Origin: Sarcocystis neurona
Taxonomy: Eukaryota > Apicomplexa > Conoidasida > Eucoccidiorida > Sarcocystidae
Direction: 5' to 3'
Assembly (NCBI GenBank): GCA_000727475.1
Contig: KL647294.1
Span: 3,778,911 to 3,842,910, forward strand
Length of the DNA stretch: 64,000 nt
Shown: positions 45,830 to 58,390 of the stretch, piece after piece
Layout: each line of letters opens with the position of its first letter
Numbering within the stretch: position 1 is the stretch's first letter
Program-made: the position numbers and the translations under genes
Notes under the pieces: generated by a model
The model's database searches: none
Told to the model about the DNA's origin: nothing
Seen by the model: the letters and a program-made list of their open reading frames with translations, nothing else

Positions 45830-47200
45830 GTTCTCGAACTAGCTCGGTAATACCCACACACAGAGAAGTACAACCCAGAAGCCTGTGCATATGCAAGCTA
45901 CAGTGAGCAAGAAGCGGTGAAGAACTTGCAGTTTCAAAATACCTGCGGACGTCCACGCGAAACACACGAAGACCCGCACTCGCACCGCGTGTTTGTTCGC
46001 TTTGCTGCTACCGCGGTGTACGTACACTGCACGCACGCGCATTGCACGTAGACGCAGCGGTGTCACGTTTCTCAGACGGGTTCATTCCTTTTTAAAGGAG
46101 TGTGTTTCTTTCTCCTTTTTGTGCCGCTTTTGTCTTCAACTAAGCTATTTTTCGCCATCCTTTCTGCTCCGGCCTGCACGAAGAACAGCAAGAGCGCCAA
46201 CGCAGTCCCGCTGCGCCTCTTCAGTCAGTAGTTATGGATACACATATCGCTTCACCGGCACATGCATCAGTGACCCACACAAAGGCCGCCAAACCGATGC
46301 ATTTTGTACCGAAGAACGCACAAGCGCATGTACGTGTACGCACCCACACCCACCCGGACTCAACAAACACACAGGCCCGCCGCAGACAGAGTCAAAAGTA
46401 GTCGTCATAAGCTCATGCACAGGTTCATACACATACACGTGTACATTTGCGTATTCGTACATATGGACATAGATTTATACATATAGATGTACACATAAAT
46501 ATATATATATATATATGTTAATATGTATATATCTCTCTCTTCATATATATATATATATATTAGGGATGCACACAACTCTGGAAGTGTACCCAGTACCGAC
46601 GCACATACATATAACATAGTGGCTCCAAAAAATTTATACATATCTGCGTAGAGAGATAGAGCAGTGGAACGACACACGCGCATGCAGAAGACATACATAC
46701 ACATATAAGCGTATATATCTCTATACACTCATACAGATATACACACATAAATTTACTGCATACACACTCACACATGTTATACACGTACACGTGTGTAAAT
46801 ACATATGTACATCTATAGACATGCAAACAGGCTACAAGCGCTCATACACGTGTTCTCACAGTCGTAAGCCTTCCTCATCCGCACTTCGCAGGTGTCCTCC
46901 CCCGCAGTAAAAAAGTAACCAGATATGCATACAAATGCACGTACAGCGGTGGGGGGGCTACGTGGGGCGGAAGAAGTACGTACACGCATGAAGCTGCAGT
47001 TTCCATCTGCATACAAACTTCTTCCTCTTTATACATAGAAGTTCGAAGGCGGATACGGAGGAGCATACGGAGGAGCATATGGAGGAGCCGCATATACATA
47101 TTTACACGAGGGAAGCTGCGTAAGAGAGGTGCACACGCACCTTTACGTAAGATGCTGGTCTAACATATATATGTAAGCATACAAATATTTATATACAGGA
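45830..47200. other. Unique and TA-rich DNA with ambiguous coding-like segments
   Basis: Around 46.0-46.4 kb both strands show protein-like frames (plus: SGVTFLRRVHSFLKECVSFS; minus: SVCGGPVCLLSPGGCGCVHV), so neither can be trusted. TA runs occupy 46.45-46.6 kb. A palindrome-like GGTGTACGTACACT lies near 46014. Confidence 0.35.
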
Positions 47201-50200
47201 ACATATGTATACGTATGCAGATATGTATATGCACGTACACGTACGTACGCGCGCATACATACACACGTAGAGAGATACACTCGTGTACGTTTTTCGATGA
47301 AATTCAGAGCTACGCGGACCTGCAGATGACCAGGCAGCAACGAAAACATGGATATAGAAGGATACACACATATGTATTGATTGACGCTCTCATGTAGTAG
47401 AAAGTGTACACATTCTGCTAGGAGACAGAGATGTATATCAGCTTGAGTGAGAGACCATTTATATCCACCTTTGTATACATATAGACGTATATAGACATAT
47501 ATATCTATATATATTTTATATGTATGCAAACATGAGTGAAGCGACACACGTCAAGACGCGTATGTGTACACATACACACACATGTATACAGGGAGAACTC
47601 TCGACGCGTCCATGTGTCTAGACACGTACGCACCTTTGAAGAAATTCGTATAGCTGCGCGGTACAAATCACCGGACACATACCTCCAGAACCACGGGCGT
47701 TCACAGATATTTGTGCAGTTCATAAATTTACACACGCACATCATACAGGGAAGTTGCAACGTCTTCCTGTGTATTCACAGAAGGCCGCTGTCATGCGAAG
47801 AACAGCACAGACTGGTACCTCTACGTCTGAGAGAATATGGACCCCTACACTTGAGAAGAAACCTTTCTGTCTCTCCTTCATGTCCGCTTGCTCCCCTACA
47901 CTAATCCGCTCTGTACACACCGGTATACGCGTCTGTCCGAGGGCCACCTTCACATCTGCCGAAGGAGGGGACAGCGCCTCGCTCACGGGTGTGCATCGAG
48001 AACGATAGCGAGAAATAATAGAGAGAAGAGAATATATGCGCGTACGTGTATCTGGGCGCATGTATATGACGTTTCACTCTGTGTGTGTGAGACGTACACA
48101 TATATATTGATATGCATATGCACGCAGAACAAAAACGTATATAGGCACATAGATGTATACGTGCTTTACCAGCTTACGTCGACGTGAGTAGTATCCGTAG
48201 GTACCCACGTATGTACACACACAGAGATATGTATGTGCACGTCCAAATTAGAGAGAAGGGAGACACCTGCGTCCATACATACATGTGCGTCGAAGAAACA
48301 TTCGTAAATATTCACTCGCACAGACACACGGTCGTCTACGTCTTCCGCCGCACACTCGTGAATAGACAGAAAGGTGTTCGAAAGGGAAGGAAAATACTAC
48401 TGCGTATCTTCTTCCGCAGAAGCCGGCAGAACAGCCACGCGAACACCGCCACAAGCAGCGAAGACAACCAGCAGCAGCAGCAGCAGAGTCGTCGTCGTTG
48501 TCGGAGCAGCAACAAAAAATGGCGCACAAGCGAGAGTAGCACCAGCAGTGACAGGAAGAGCAGCAGTGGCTGAAGGAGGGGTACGGTTTACACTGCCCGG
48601 CAACAGCCGCAGCAGCAGCAATGCCAGCAGCAGCAGCGGCCAGTGGCAGCAGGAGAAGCAACAGAGGCCGCGGGAGGGTACCACGCTCTGAAAGAAAAAA
48701 ACCCGCAGCAGCAGCACTGCAAGTGACCATGTTCGGAGTAGCGGCAGCAGCGAGATGGCGTTGCTGCTCTCGGTCCTTGACGCAGCAGTAGCCGCCACAG
48801 CAACGCGTATGTACACGCGCGCCTGTGTATATAGACGTATGACTTGAAGAAGAAAAGCAAGCACGCTACAGTTATCTTCGATGCTGCCAGACGAAGACTT
48901 CATATTTCCGAAGACGTACTGGCAGCAATAAGAACAGGGTCCGCAAAGCCTTCTCCCGACACGCACACAGATATATATACACATATATGTGCCGATCCAT
49001 AGGTCTATATCAGATCCCTACATCCATATTTACATACACATATATATATGTATATATGTAGATACTCTTACCTCATTTACATACGTATATATCTACATCT
49101 ATATAGGCGCAATGACAGCGGCAGGGGACAAAAGGAGGAAGCTGCTTGCAGTAAGTGAACTGCTGAATACACAGGCTTTCTCATAACGTTTCTCTCTTCT
49201 CGCAAGTCTTCTCTGAACTGCAAGAAATTCCTCATACACGCATGCAGCGACGACGATCGCGTATACACCCCGTATAAGAGCGCAGGACTAACAAGCATCG
49301 AGGCAGTGCCAATGACAGTAGTAGTATTTACACTTCCGAGACCTTACGCATACATACATGAAGTAAATACATATATACACATACGTCTATATATGTACGT
49401 CGAGCTACACGCATATATGCACGTCTTATCAGGAAAAACAACACTTCCACAGATAATAGCGATCCCGGCAGCCGCAGCAGGAAAAGGAAGACGTGTCACA
49501 CATACACAGAAGCACAGGCATACGCGTCTTTCTCTCTCCTCAAATACGGACTTGTACAGATCTGACGCATATTTCCCCACACGTGACTATATATAGTAGA
49601 CATATACGTATAGATCTAGGCAAAAATGTATACATACTTTGCGGATATATACAAAATCGCGCACAAACACACACAAGCTGTATACACATATATACGTAGC
49701 GACACATATACCATATATATATATATATGTTTACAGTAGGTGCTTTGCGGCGGGTAGGCAAAGAATTCGTCCTCTATCGCTATATCGTGTCACCAGCGCA
49801 TCTGCGTGCCACAGATCCGTGGGCAGCAGACGCGCAGGAGGACGCAGACAAATACACAAGTTATATAATTGTTGTAGATCAGCTACTACAACACCGACAT
49901 ACACAGAGACAAAATATCAGTATGTACACATACGCACACATATATGTTTATATATATATATGTACATATACGTACGCATCAATACATTTGTGTAGGTAAT
50001 ACTCACAGACACCCTGTAGCTGCTGCTGATATATACTATATATATGCATGTGTAGACGTAAGTAGTCGCAAGACACGTGTGTTCTTGTGTATAGAAAGGA
50101 GTTACTCTTATATACAGCATGCCCGCGTGCAGAGAAATGCAGTAAAGACCCATCGGCATTTGTGTATACAAAAATTTAAGTATATATACATATATATATA
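47200..50200. other. Region of possible small exons on the plus strand
   Basis: Plus-strand pieces with splice-like borders: 47631-47751 (HVRTFEEIRIAARYKSPDTY); 47754-47990 (TSTSERIWTPTLEKKPFCLS); 48834-48950 after TATATAG (TYDLKKKSKHATVIFDAARR); 49109-49150 ending at a GTAAGT donor; 49207-49325 (SSLNCKKFLIHACSDDDRVY); 49737-49865 after TTTACAG (VGALRRVGKEFVLYRYIVSP). They could form one many-exon gene. Opposite-strand frames are almost as protein-like in the first two pieces, and no family was recognised, so no CDS is called. A CAG patch lies at 48450-48720. Confidence 0.35.
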
Positions 50201-50327
50201 TGTATATGTAAGCATTCCTGTTACACACACGTATGCATATACATGTATGGGATACACAGAAATCTGCCAAGAAGGTGGGGAGGGAAACGTGTGTGTACAA
50301 CGTGGCCGCAGCATGAGCCTGGCATAC

Positions 50328-51138
50328 TGTATTTCTTGTCTTTCTTGTTTTTCTTTTCTTTTGGTGGTCTGCTGCTGCTGTCCCTGGTGCTGCTGCTGCT
50401 GCTACCCCTGCTGCTTCCGCCGCCACTGCCTTTGCTGCTGCTACTGAAGGCGCTCGCGCTGCCGCTGCCGCTGCTGCTGCTGCTGCTGCTCGTGCTTCTC
50501 CTGCTGTTTCCGCTGCTCGAAGTCGCGGGGACGACAGGCCGCAGTCCACTGCTGCTGGTGCTACTGCTGCTGCTGCTGGAAGCAAAAGGCAGCAGTTCCC
50601 CGGTAAGGCCACCCGCTGATGCACGCCGCGGCATGCGGAGTGACCCTGCAGCAGCTTCTCTCTCTCTTCTCCGCTTTAACACATTTCTATCGAGTTCTAA
50701 GGCATGCGCGAGCTGCTGCCGCAGAACGAGAGCTCGTTGCAGTTGCTGCTGTCGCCGCAGCAGCGCGGCCTGCTGCTCTTCGCGCTTTCGAAGTAACAGC
50801 AGCGAAGCTTCTGCTGTGGACATTGCTCTGGTGCTGTTACTGCTGCTGCTGCCGCCTGCTGTTGCCGCGTCTCCACCTCCCGCTCCTTCGCCTGCTGCTG
50901 CTGCTGCAGCTCCGTACAACACGCTGCCGCTGTCGAGATGACCTGCTGCAAGTGGTGCTGCTCCTCCGATGCATGCCGCCCCCCGCTGCTGTGCCAGTAG
51001 TGCATTCACTGGCCCTGCTGCTCCTGCTAATAGTCCGGCTCCTGCTGCCAGTCCTCCTCCTGACACTATGTGGCCGCTGCCAGTGCAGCGTTGCTGCTGC
51101 TGCTGGGGCGGCGTCCGGCCGTACACTCGGCGATACAA
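50328..51138 (-). CDS. Exon of a coiled, Ser-rich basic protein, unknown function
   Basis: A minus frame of about 270 codons. It opens with a Gly/Ala-rich part (GSGHIVSGGGLAAGAGLL), then a long Gln/Arg/Leu-rich helix typical of coiled coil (EEQQAALLRRQQQLQRALVL, HALELDRNVLKRRRER), a short unique segment (SLRMPRRASAGGLTGELLPF), a poly-Ser tract and a basic end (PPKEKKNKKDKKYS) before a GTATGC donor at 50327. An ATG at 50823 (MSTAEASLLLLRKREEQQ) is a possible start; the Gly/Ala part upstream may instead belong to the same exon. The Ser/Lys-rich end resembles C-terminal tails of TTC14-like proteins, whose gene lies upstream on this strand, but linkage is not shown. Confidence 0.5.
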
Positions 51139-52720
51139 CGCAGGAGGAGGAGAAGGAGTTTTCTCTAAGCTCCCCCTTGCGTCCTATCAAAATTATGAAA
51201 CACACACGAAGAACATAAAACACATGTGTAGAACCCAGGACGAAGGACGTAGATGGATACACACATGCATATACATTAATATGTATATGTGTCGATATGT
51301 ACATGACAAAGAGAGGGGGACGTAGACAGGCGCATGCACAGATTTACAGGTAGACAGGTACACAGGTAGATATTCACACAAACATATATATATATACACA
51401 TAAAGAGATGTACAGACATTCTGTACATTTATGTACATATATACATATAGATAAAGAAACATGAGAAGGAGGTGAATGTCCACACAGAGACAGACATATG
51501 CACGTAGACAGAGATATTCCCGTCTACACACATATATATATGTAGAGACAGAGGTAGATTGATGTCTCTATATATTTATATGCAGAGGTAGATATATCCA
51601 TGTAGGTATTCAAAAAGAGCGACGCCGCCATATATAGACAGGAAGAGGAAAAGGAGGAGGGGAGGGTGGAGATCATAAAATAGTGCTGCTACGACGGAAG
51701 AACAGAAGAGAAGAGAAAACAGCACACACGCAGACATACAGAGGTATATAAATGTATACATAATAAACATGCATACATACGCACACATACACGCCCAGGG
51801 ACAGGGCTACAGAAATAGGTCTACACACGGAGACAGAGGCAGCTACATCGACCAATAGATGGAAGCCAGATATAGCAATGCATCCGCGTAGAAGATTAGC
51901 AGATAAAATGTTGAAGACGGGGGTATGCAGCTAACTGACTCCCATCATATAGTACACTACACACATGCACACACACAGAAGTCCGCCACTCTCCAGCACC
52001 TATTCATATATATGCACATATACTTACACATGAACATACTTATACACGTGTGTGCCTGTGTGGTGAGTCCACTACACACCGGTACATACATACATATATA
52101 TGTGTTTGTAGATTTATGTATGTGTACACACGTAGAGAAGAGATGGCGGGGTGAGGGTAAAACATAGAGAGTCAACACGGCATCGTCGCCTGTGGACATG
52201 GCCCGGCGCCATCTATGTGTATAAGAAGAGAGATAGAAATATGTACAGGCACAGAGCAATATAGAGGAATACAGATACATACATCTAATATCCACTTTTA
52301 AAACGTACATAGCCGTGTGGCTTGGTGTTTGCGGAGAGTTCCACGTGCCTCAGGCACATGCAGAAGAAGCCATTTGCACGAAGACGCGCATATAGAGGGA
52401 GAGAGAGAGAACCTGTACAAAGCGCGAGACAGCAAAAAAGCAATACAAAAATATAGTCATTGATGTGTATACATATGCATTTACATACGTGTGTGTCAAA
52501 ACACATATATATGTGTGCGATTCCATACATTTGTATACACATGTGTACGCTGACGTGTACATAGAAAGAGATCGAGACAGAGAAAGAGAGGGTGAGAAAT
52601 ATACTCATGTAAATATGACCCGCCCCACACATGCATACTTTCACACGGAACAGCAGGTGTAGTCTTTACGTGCGCGTAGGCCCAGGCATTTACTGATGCG
52701 TACATATGTGCATGCAGGCT
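51139..52720. other. CA/TA/GA microsatellite region
   Basis: ATACACA, TAGATA and AGAGAG runs with short unique islands (51.65-51.9 and 52.3-52.4 kb). No coding signal. Confidence 0.55.
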
Positions 52721-52739
52721 TACACATATACTAGTATGC

Positions 52740-53090
52740 ATCTAGTGTATGTCTCTACGCAGCACACCTTGCAACGCTGTTGCATCTGAGGCTGCTGTGT
52801 ATCCCGTTGTCGGTCGCGCTGCTGCTGCTGTGCTGCCTCTTTTAGTTCAGCTGCTGCTGTAAGAGCTGCTGGTGTTGATGCTTCCACTGCCTCTCTCTTG
52901 CTGCTGCTGCTGCTGCCACAGCTCGACTCTCCCGTGTCGTTGCTGCTGCACGTATGCCTGGGTTTTTTCTCCCGCTGCCGCTGTGCAGACGTCCCCTCCG
53001 CGTCCGCGTTGATGAGGAAGTAGGACAAGAACAGAGAAGAAGACGACGTTATCCCCTTTTCTTGCCGTCCGGTTCGAGTAAGGCTACTAG
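52740..53090 (-). other. Possible 3' exon region of the TTC14-like gene
   Basis: A minus frame here is Glu/Gln/Ser/Lys-rich (SSKREAVEASTPAALTAAAE, AAQQQQRDRQRDTQQPQMQQ). This would suit the low-complexity tail of the TTC14-like protein, but its acceptor phase does not match the donor at 53190. A phase-compatible frame after CTAGTAG gives a different tail. The C-terminus therefore stays open. Confidence 0.3.
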
Positions 53091-53190
53091 AACAAATATC
53101 ACAAAAAGAGAACATCTCTTTCTGTACACATCACATTCCTCTCTGAGACCAAGCAAACGGACAGCAAGGCGGTGAAGACTTCTCTCTTAC

Positions 53191-53361
53191 TGGCAGTCGC
53201 TGCTGCTGCTCCTGTTGCTGTTTCTGCTGCTGCTGCTGCTCGCTGCCCCGCTTCTGCTGCATGCGCTCCACAACAATTTTCCGGTATTTCAGCGCACTGG
53301 GATGCTGCGGCTCCCGCTTTAAGGCTTCGTCTAAATCTCGAAGGGCGAGGTCGTACTGCAG
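53191..53361 (-). CDS. TTC14-like S1/TPR protein, exon with second TPR
   Basis: After a TTTTTGCTGCAG acceptor, phase 0, the exon reads LQYDLALRDLDEALKREPQH and PSALKYRKIVVERMQQKRG, then a Gln run from CAG repeats, ending at a canonical GTAAGA donor. It is a TPR followed by the capping helix, with the spacing of the human TTC14 segment ending in NARKYLCQTLVERG, as I recall it. It directly continues the TPR of the previous exon. If the donor is not used, the frame stops at 53131. TTC14 proteins combine an S1 RNA-binding domain with TPRs; the precise role is poorly known. Confidence 0.82.
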
Positions 53362-54546
53362 CTGCAGCAAAAATCAGACCAGCAGGTGGTGACTCTACCG
53401 CTGCAGCAGCACGCACCGCGGACGGCACCAGCACGGTCCCGCAACAGCAGGAACAGCAGCAGCAGACGCAAGCTGCAACACCAGCAGCATACGTGAGGCC
53501 AAATCTAAACAGCAGCAGCAGCAGCACACGAGTATGTGCACGAAGTGAGATCTGCTCGCGCAACAGCTGCAGCACATACACCGCGCAGCAGCAGAAGCTG
53601 CAACCCGGTGCACACCCGTCCCGTATTCTACGCAGCAGCAGCACCACACGTGTAGATATCTCTGCAACTCTAGCAGCAATAGCAGCAAAGTGGAGCAGCG
53701 AGACTAGCAGCACACCTAAATCTCCTCTCTCCTCTACACATTTGTATATATTTCAGCAGCAGCAGCCGCAAAGCGGAGGAGGAAGAGTGAGAGCAGCAGC
53801 ACACCCCGTCTAGAAAGTCCCTTCTACACATCTGCACACGTTCCTACCTGTGTGTCTTCCCTAGGTGTGTATCTGTCTCTCTGTCTCTGACTCTCCACAT
53901 ATATACACTAATACACGTATACGCACATATACATACGTACACTAACGTACGCAGATATAGACAGCGACGTAGCAGCTGCAGCGTGACACAGAGGATACAA
54001 GCAGCAGCACCAGCAGCAGCATGCGTACGCAGCGTCTGGCAGCATGCAGCTGCTGCAGATGTAAGCAGCATTGGGTCCCCGTAGCAGCACACAGGAGCCA
54101 CGTCTGCCGGCAGGAGCACCACTGCTGCTGCTGCAGTCAAAAAGAGAACTCTCCTACTTACGGAGCAGTGTGAAGCAGCAGCGTCTGTGTGCACGACAGC
54201 AAAAAGCTGTACCTCATTCAGATAGCAACGGCCATCGCAGCCGCACAGCACCGAGGAAAACACCGCGACGTGGCTCCTCCCAGAAGCAGCAGTTACCGAA
54301 TCCGTCGCAGCAGCAGCGTCAGACGCAGCAGCAGACGCAGGATTAGCCGACGCAGCAGCAGCAGCAGTAGCATGGAGGACGGCAGTGGCCGACGCAGCAG
54401 CGGCAGCAGATGTGGGGGCAGCAGTAGCATACGTCGCGCAGCGATGACGTGTGGAGCAACAGATGCAACGAGCAGCAGCAGGTGCAACGATCGAGCAGCA
54501 GTAACAGCGGATGTCGTCGTGAGCGGCAGCAAGCAGAGGAGTCTAC
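53362..54546 (-). other. Intron of the TTC14-like gene
   Basis: GTAGAC donor at 54546, CTGCAG acceptor at 53362. Filled with AGC/CAG and CA-rich repeats; the long Cys/Leu/Ala-rich frames inside are shadows. Confidence 0.7.
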
Positions 54547-54730
54547 CTTATTAGCGTGCGCAGCACCCCGGGCAACAAGTGCGTCCGGGTAACGCGGCTT
54601 GAGAAGCAGCGCTGCTTCATAACACTCCAGCGCGACAGTAAGATCTCCTTTGCGCGCAGCAGTAACTCCCTGCTGCAGGCGGTGCTGCGCCCACTGCGTA
54701 CTCTGAGCGTCTGTCAGTAGCGCACCGACG
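54547..54730 (-). CDS. TTC14-like S1/TPR protein, exon with first TPR
   Basis: Entered after GCGTACAG with one base finishing a Gly codon, this 184-nt exon reads VGALLTDAQSTQWAQHRLQQ, then GVTAARKGDLTVALECYEAA and LLLKPRYPDALVARGAAHAN. The order QSx-WA, then G-(x)7-A-(x)3-Y-x-x-AL, then P-x2-x-ALVARGA matches the first TPR of TTC14 closely. Both junctions (phase 2 in, phase 0 out) agree with the neighbouring exons, which supports the model independently of the similarity. Confidence 0.85.
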
Positions 54731-55572
54731 CTGTACGCAGCAGGGCAACAGCAGCAGCGCCGCAGGCCCGACGCCGTGGAGCGTCAGCAGCAGCAAGCAC
54801 ACACACAGCAGCAGCAGTTGCAATTCACGTAGGCGTGTGTCACAGCCACAGCAGCACCAACAGCAGTGACCCATGCATCAACAGCAGCAGCAGTGAAAAA
54901 CACGCAGCAGCAGGAGCGGGACTCCGACGCCGCGCACTAGCACCAGGAGTCGTGCAGCAGCAGCAGCAAGGGGTGCGCTGTCGTGACGGCAGTGCACGCA
55001 GCAGAAGCAGTTGTATTCCTGACCAGCAGCTGTACCACAGACGGCAACAACACGTGCAATAGCCGCAGGAGCATATGGCGAGCTGCTACGGAGTTCAATT
55101 TTTGAACCAGCAGCTACCGCTCTTGGAGACGCACGAGCAGCAGGAAGCAGTTGCAACACCAAGAGCCGTGGATGGAGCCGCAGTAGCAGCGGTGCATGCA
55201 GCAGCAGTAGCAGACTTTCAAGTCGCCGGTACGACGCCTTTCTCCTTAGCAGGTGCAGCAGCAGTAGCGCAGTGGTGCACTATTAAAGGAGCGGCAGTTC
55301 CCAGCAGCTGCAAAGCAAGAGCAGAGGAGCTGCACGTCGGAATGAGAAGGAGCAGAAGCAGAAGCAGCAGCAGAGGGGAGAAGAATACGGGAGAGCAGTC
55401 GTCACGGCGGGAGGGCAGAAGCAAGAGCCGAGCCGCGCAGCAGATGCAGCATTACACAGCACTCAAGCAGCAGCTGCACCAGCAGCCTGGCAGAAGCAGA
55501 GCAGATGAAGAAGCAGCAAATGGAGCACCAGAAGGCGTAAGAAAAGCGCGGCTTATCTATCTTTTTGTGTAC
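54731..55572 (-). other. Intron of the TTC14-like gene
   Basis: GTACAC donor at 55572, TACAG acceptor at 54731. CAG/AGC-rich; a 178-codon plus-strand frame in it (55075-55611) has an Arg/Ser-rich portion but is probably a shadow. Confidence 0.6.
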
Positions 55573-56683
55573 CCTTTGAATCGTCGAATAGACGCTTCTT
55601 CCTCCAGTTGATATTTTGAAAGTTCACCCTTGCTGCTGTCCTTTGCTGCCCCTGTTTGTTGTTCCTTCTTCTCCTCCGGCTCTCCCCCTGCCCGAAAAGC
55701 AGCAGGAGCAGCAGCGTCCGCAGCAGCAGCAGAGGTAGCGGAGGCGCCGGAAACGCCGACTTGACTTTGCTCTAGAAACTCACGCAGTTCCTGCTGCAGC
55801 GTAGCAGCAGACACCCGCAGCAGCGCAGCAGCTGGAGATAGCGCAGTGCCAAGAGCCAGGGAGTAGACGGCTGCCTTGTGGATCTCACATTCCCTGGCTT
55901 CGTCGTCGTCTTCCTCTTCTGCTGCTGCCTTTTCTTCTTTGTGACCCGGCTTTTCCTTGTTTCTAACAGGTGCGCCGTCTCCTCGTTCCCCTCTCTCTCC
56001 CTGCCGAGTTGCAGCATGTCTGCCGGTGCGAGTGCGGTTGCTGCTGCTGTCGCCACCTTGCCGCTCCTGCAGCAACCCCACGGCTTGCAGCTTGGTGTGC
56101 GTCGCTCCCATGCGGTTGAGGAAGCGAGCGTCTCCGCACAGAACGAAGGGCAGGCGTCGCCGCAGCAGCAGCCCTCCCCCGTCCCACCAGTGGCAGTACT
56201 GCAGCTCCAGCAGCAGCAGCTCTTCCGCGGTGGACTCACCCAGACGTGAGAACTTATCGACGCATTGCACAGCCCTCGCGGAAAACGCCGTAGCCGCAGC
56301 AGAAGACGCAGTGGCAGTCACACCAGCAGGGAACGAAGAAGCCGGAGAATACCAACAGGAAGACAAGGAAGAAGCAGAAGAAGCCATCACGTGAGGCAAC
56401 ACCTGCTGTGACCACTCCAGCTGTTGCTGATGTTGCTGCAGGCCTTGATGCTGCTCCTGTTGAAAGCACTGCTGCCACGCCTGAGGCGCGAATGACAGCT
56501 GCTGCTGGTGCTGCGTAAGCGAGTGCTGCCACTGCGGCTGCTGCTGTGGCTCCTGCTGTTGCTGTCGTCCCTGCTGTTGCTGCTGCTGCTCCATAGGGAG
56601 AGATGAAAACAGCAAGACAGGGGCATGGTCGGCCTGTTCGCAGCGCAGGAAAACAGCGTCCTGTCTATGCGCCGATACGAGCC
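55573..56683 (-). CDS. TTC14-like S1/TPR protein, large exon (end of S1, linker)
   Basis: Entered after GATGCGCAG, the 1111-nt exon begins with QDAVFLRCEQADHAPVLLFS and SLP, fitting the last S1 strand and the SLYSSSLP stretch of TTC14. A Gln-rich insert follows, then RLGESTAEELLLLELQY (compare LG-x2-S-x-EEL-x-L), a charged linker (KEEKAAAEEEDDDEARE), and SKYQLEEEASIRRFKG at the end, parallel to the SKNFSEDDFASALRKK segment before the TPRs. It ends in phase 2 at a GTACAC donor that pairs with the next exon. Low-complexity inserts roughly triple the linker length relative to animals. Confidence 0.72.
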
Positions 56684-57467
56684 CTGCGCATCGTCAGCAG
56701 CAGCAACAGCAGCAGAAGGAGAAGCAGCTGCAGGAAAAGTCGGAGCAAAAGCAGCAGCAAGATAACCGGCACCGACGATACACAGCAGGAGCAGCAGCAG
56801 ACGCCCCACCCGCCGCAGCAGCAGCTGCGACAGCAGCAGACGCAGTAGGAGAAGCCGGAGCAGAAGCAGCAGCAGGAGAATCAGCATCGCACCACACATC
56901 ACCAGCGGCAGCACGTGCAGACACCCCAAGAGTAGCAGAAGCAGCAGCCGGACACCGGCGCCGGTGGCTGCAACAGAGCAGGTGTCTCGTGGACAGCAGC
57001 GCAACAGCAGTTGCGGCGGGAGCAGCACCAGAAGCAGCAGCAAGAGTGCATTTGCTGGCGAAGGAGCAGAAGGTGGCACACAGGCAAAAAATTAGCAATA
57101 GGTGCGGCTGCAGCAGAGGCAGCAGCAATAGACAACGGCAGCACCGGCAACACCGGCGCAGCTGCAACAGCGAAGGTAGCAGCACAGCTACAGGACGGGG
57201 GGCTCACAGCAGCGGCAGCAAACGCGGCAGCAGCGGCAGCACGCACACGAACTTGGATACCAGCAGTCTGCGGTACTGCGTTTCTTCCTCCTGCTACTGC
57301 TGTTTCACTTCTGCTCCTACTCGTGTGTGTTGCTGCATGCGCCGCTGCGGCTGCTGCTCTTTCTTCTCCTGCTGCTTCTTCTTGCTCGTCCCTCTCCTCC
57401 CCCTTTGCTGCTGCTGCCTTGGTGTCTGCGGCGTCATCGTCTGCAGGAAAAAGACGAGGGACCTCAC

Positions 57468-57550
57468 CTTGACGTCGCGCACAGAGACGCTCCCCCACAC
57501 CCTGCGTCCGTCCCCCAGACTCTTCCGTAGGCCACATCCCCCCCCACTTA
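57468..57550 (-). CDS. TTC14-like S1/TPR protein, short exon inside the S1 domain
   Basis: Between a TGTTAG (or TAAG) acceptor and a GTGAGG donor, the frame in phase with the next exon reads GMWPTEESGGRTQGVGERLC and ARRQ. The Q-G-V-G-E-R-L-C-A-R segment looks like the fourth S1 strand (G-(D/E)-x-(I/L)-x-A). It ends in phase 1, which fits the two bases opening the exon at 56683. The two other frames are open as well, so the call rests on phase and motif together. Confidence 0.5.
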
Positions 57551-58119
57551 CTAACACAAACGTACGTAAGTGTGAAGAAGCTGATGAATAAACAGAGACT
57601 TCCCTACAGATGTGCAAAGATATCCCCACGTAAGCAATGAACCCACATATGCCGTCACATACAATGTATCCATACATGTGTGTTTACGTGTATATCGCTG
57701 CACTGCTCTTTCTCTATACGGTACACAGGCGTGCAAATATCTGTCGAAAGCGGATACGCAGAAGGATGCTTCGGCGCCGAGTCCTACAAAAAAAAGGCCT
57801 CCACGTGGTGCCCTGCAAGAAATCTCTCTTGGCAGTGCGTCTGTGCGCGTCCGTCCAGGAGAATCTCGCTCTGCGTGTGTCTCTCTCTCTCTGAATATAC
57901 GTACTTTTATAGATATCTATCTACATAGAGACACGAATGAACCCAAGCTCTGGGGTGTTCTTCTTCTCAGCCCATCGATATACACACATACTTACACATA
58001 CACCTTTCTGCCTCTACCTCTCTCTTCCTCTTGCTGCACGTGCAGCAGCCTCCGTACACACACACACACACATACACCGAGAAATACGCACATTTCCCTG
58101 TCTCGGTATCTCTCTTGGT

Positions 58120-58390
58120 TTCGCTCTTTGTGTCTCCCTGTCCTTTTCTTTTCCCCCTCTTTGTGTCTCCCTGTCCGTTTCTTTCCCCCCTCTTCGTGTC
58201 TCCCTGTCCTTTTCTTTCCCCCCTCTTCGTGTCTCCCTGTCCTTTTCTTTTCCCCCTCTTTGTGTCTCCCTGTCCGTTTCTTTCCCCCCTCTTCGTGTCT
58301 CCCTGTCCTTTTCTTTCCCCCTCTTCGTGTCTCCCTGTCCTTTTCTTTTCCCCCTCTTCGTGTCTCCCTGTCCTTTTCTTTTCCCGTCTC
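58120..58390 (+). repeat. About 31-bp pyrimidine repeat (CTCTTCGTGTCTCCCTGTCC)
   Basis: About eight copies of a 30-32 bp unit, CTCTTYGTGTCTCCCTGTCC(T/G)TTTCTTT(C/T)CCCC. On the minus strand they read GGKEKDRETRR-type repeats, in more than one frame because the unit length varies. Confidence 0.9.

Noticed and set aside
57443..57467. A possible 25-27 nt intron (GTGAGG...CTGCAG) right after the short S1 exon
   Set aside because: It is too short for a spliceosomal intron, and the longer intron to 56683 restores the phase and the S1/TTC14 text.
57470..57560. The frame LGDGRRVWGSVSVRDVK, which resembles an S1 strand
   Set aside because: It ends in phase 0 and cannot join the exon at 56683; the overlapping frame GVGERLCARRQ fits both phase and motif.
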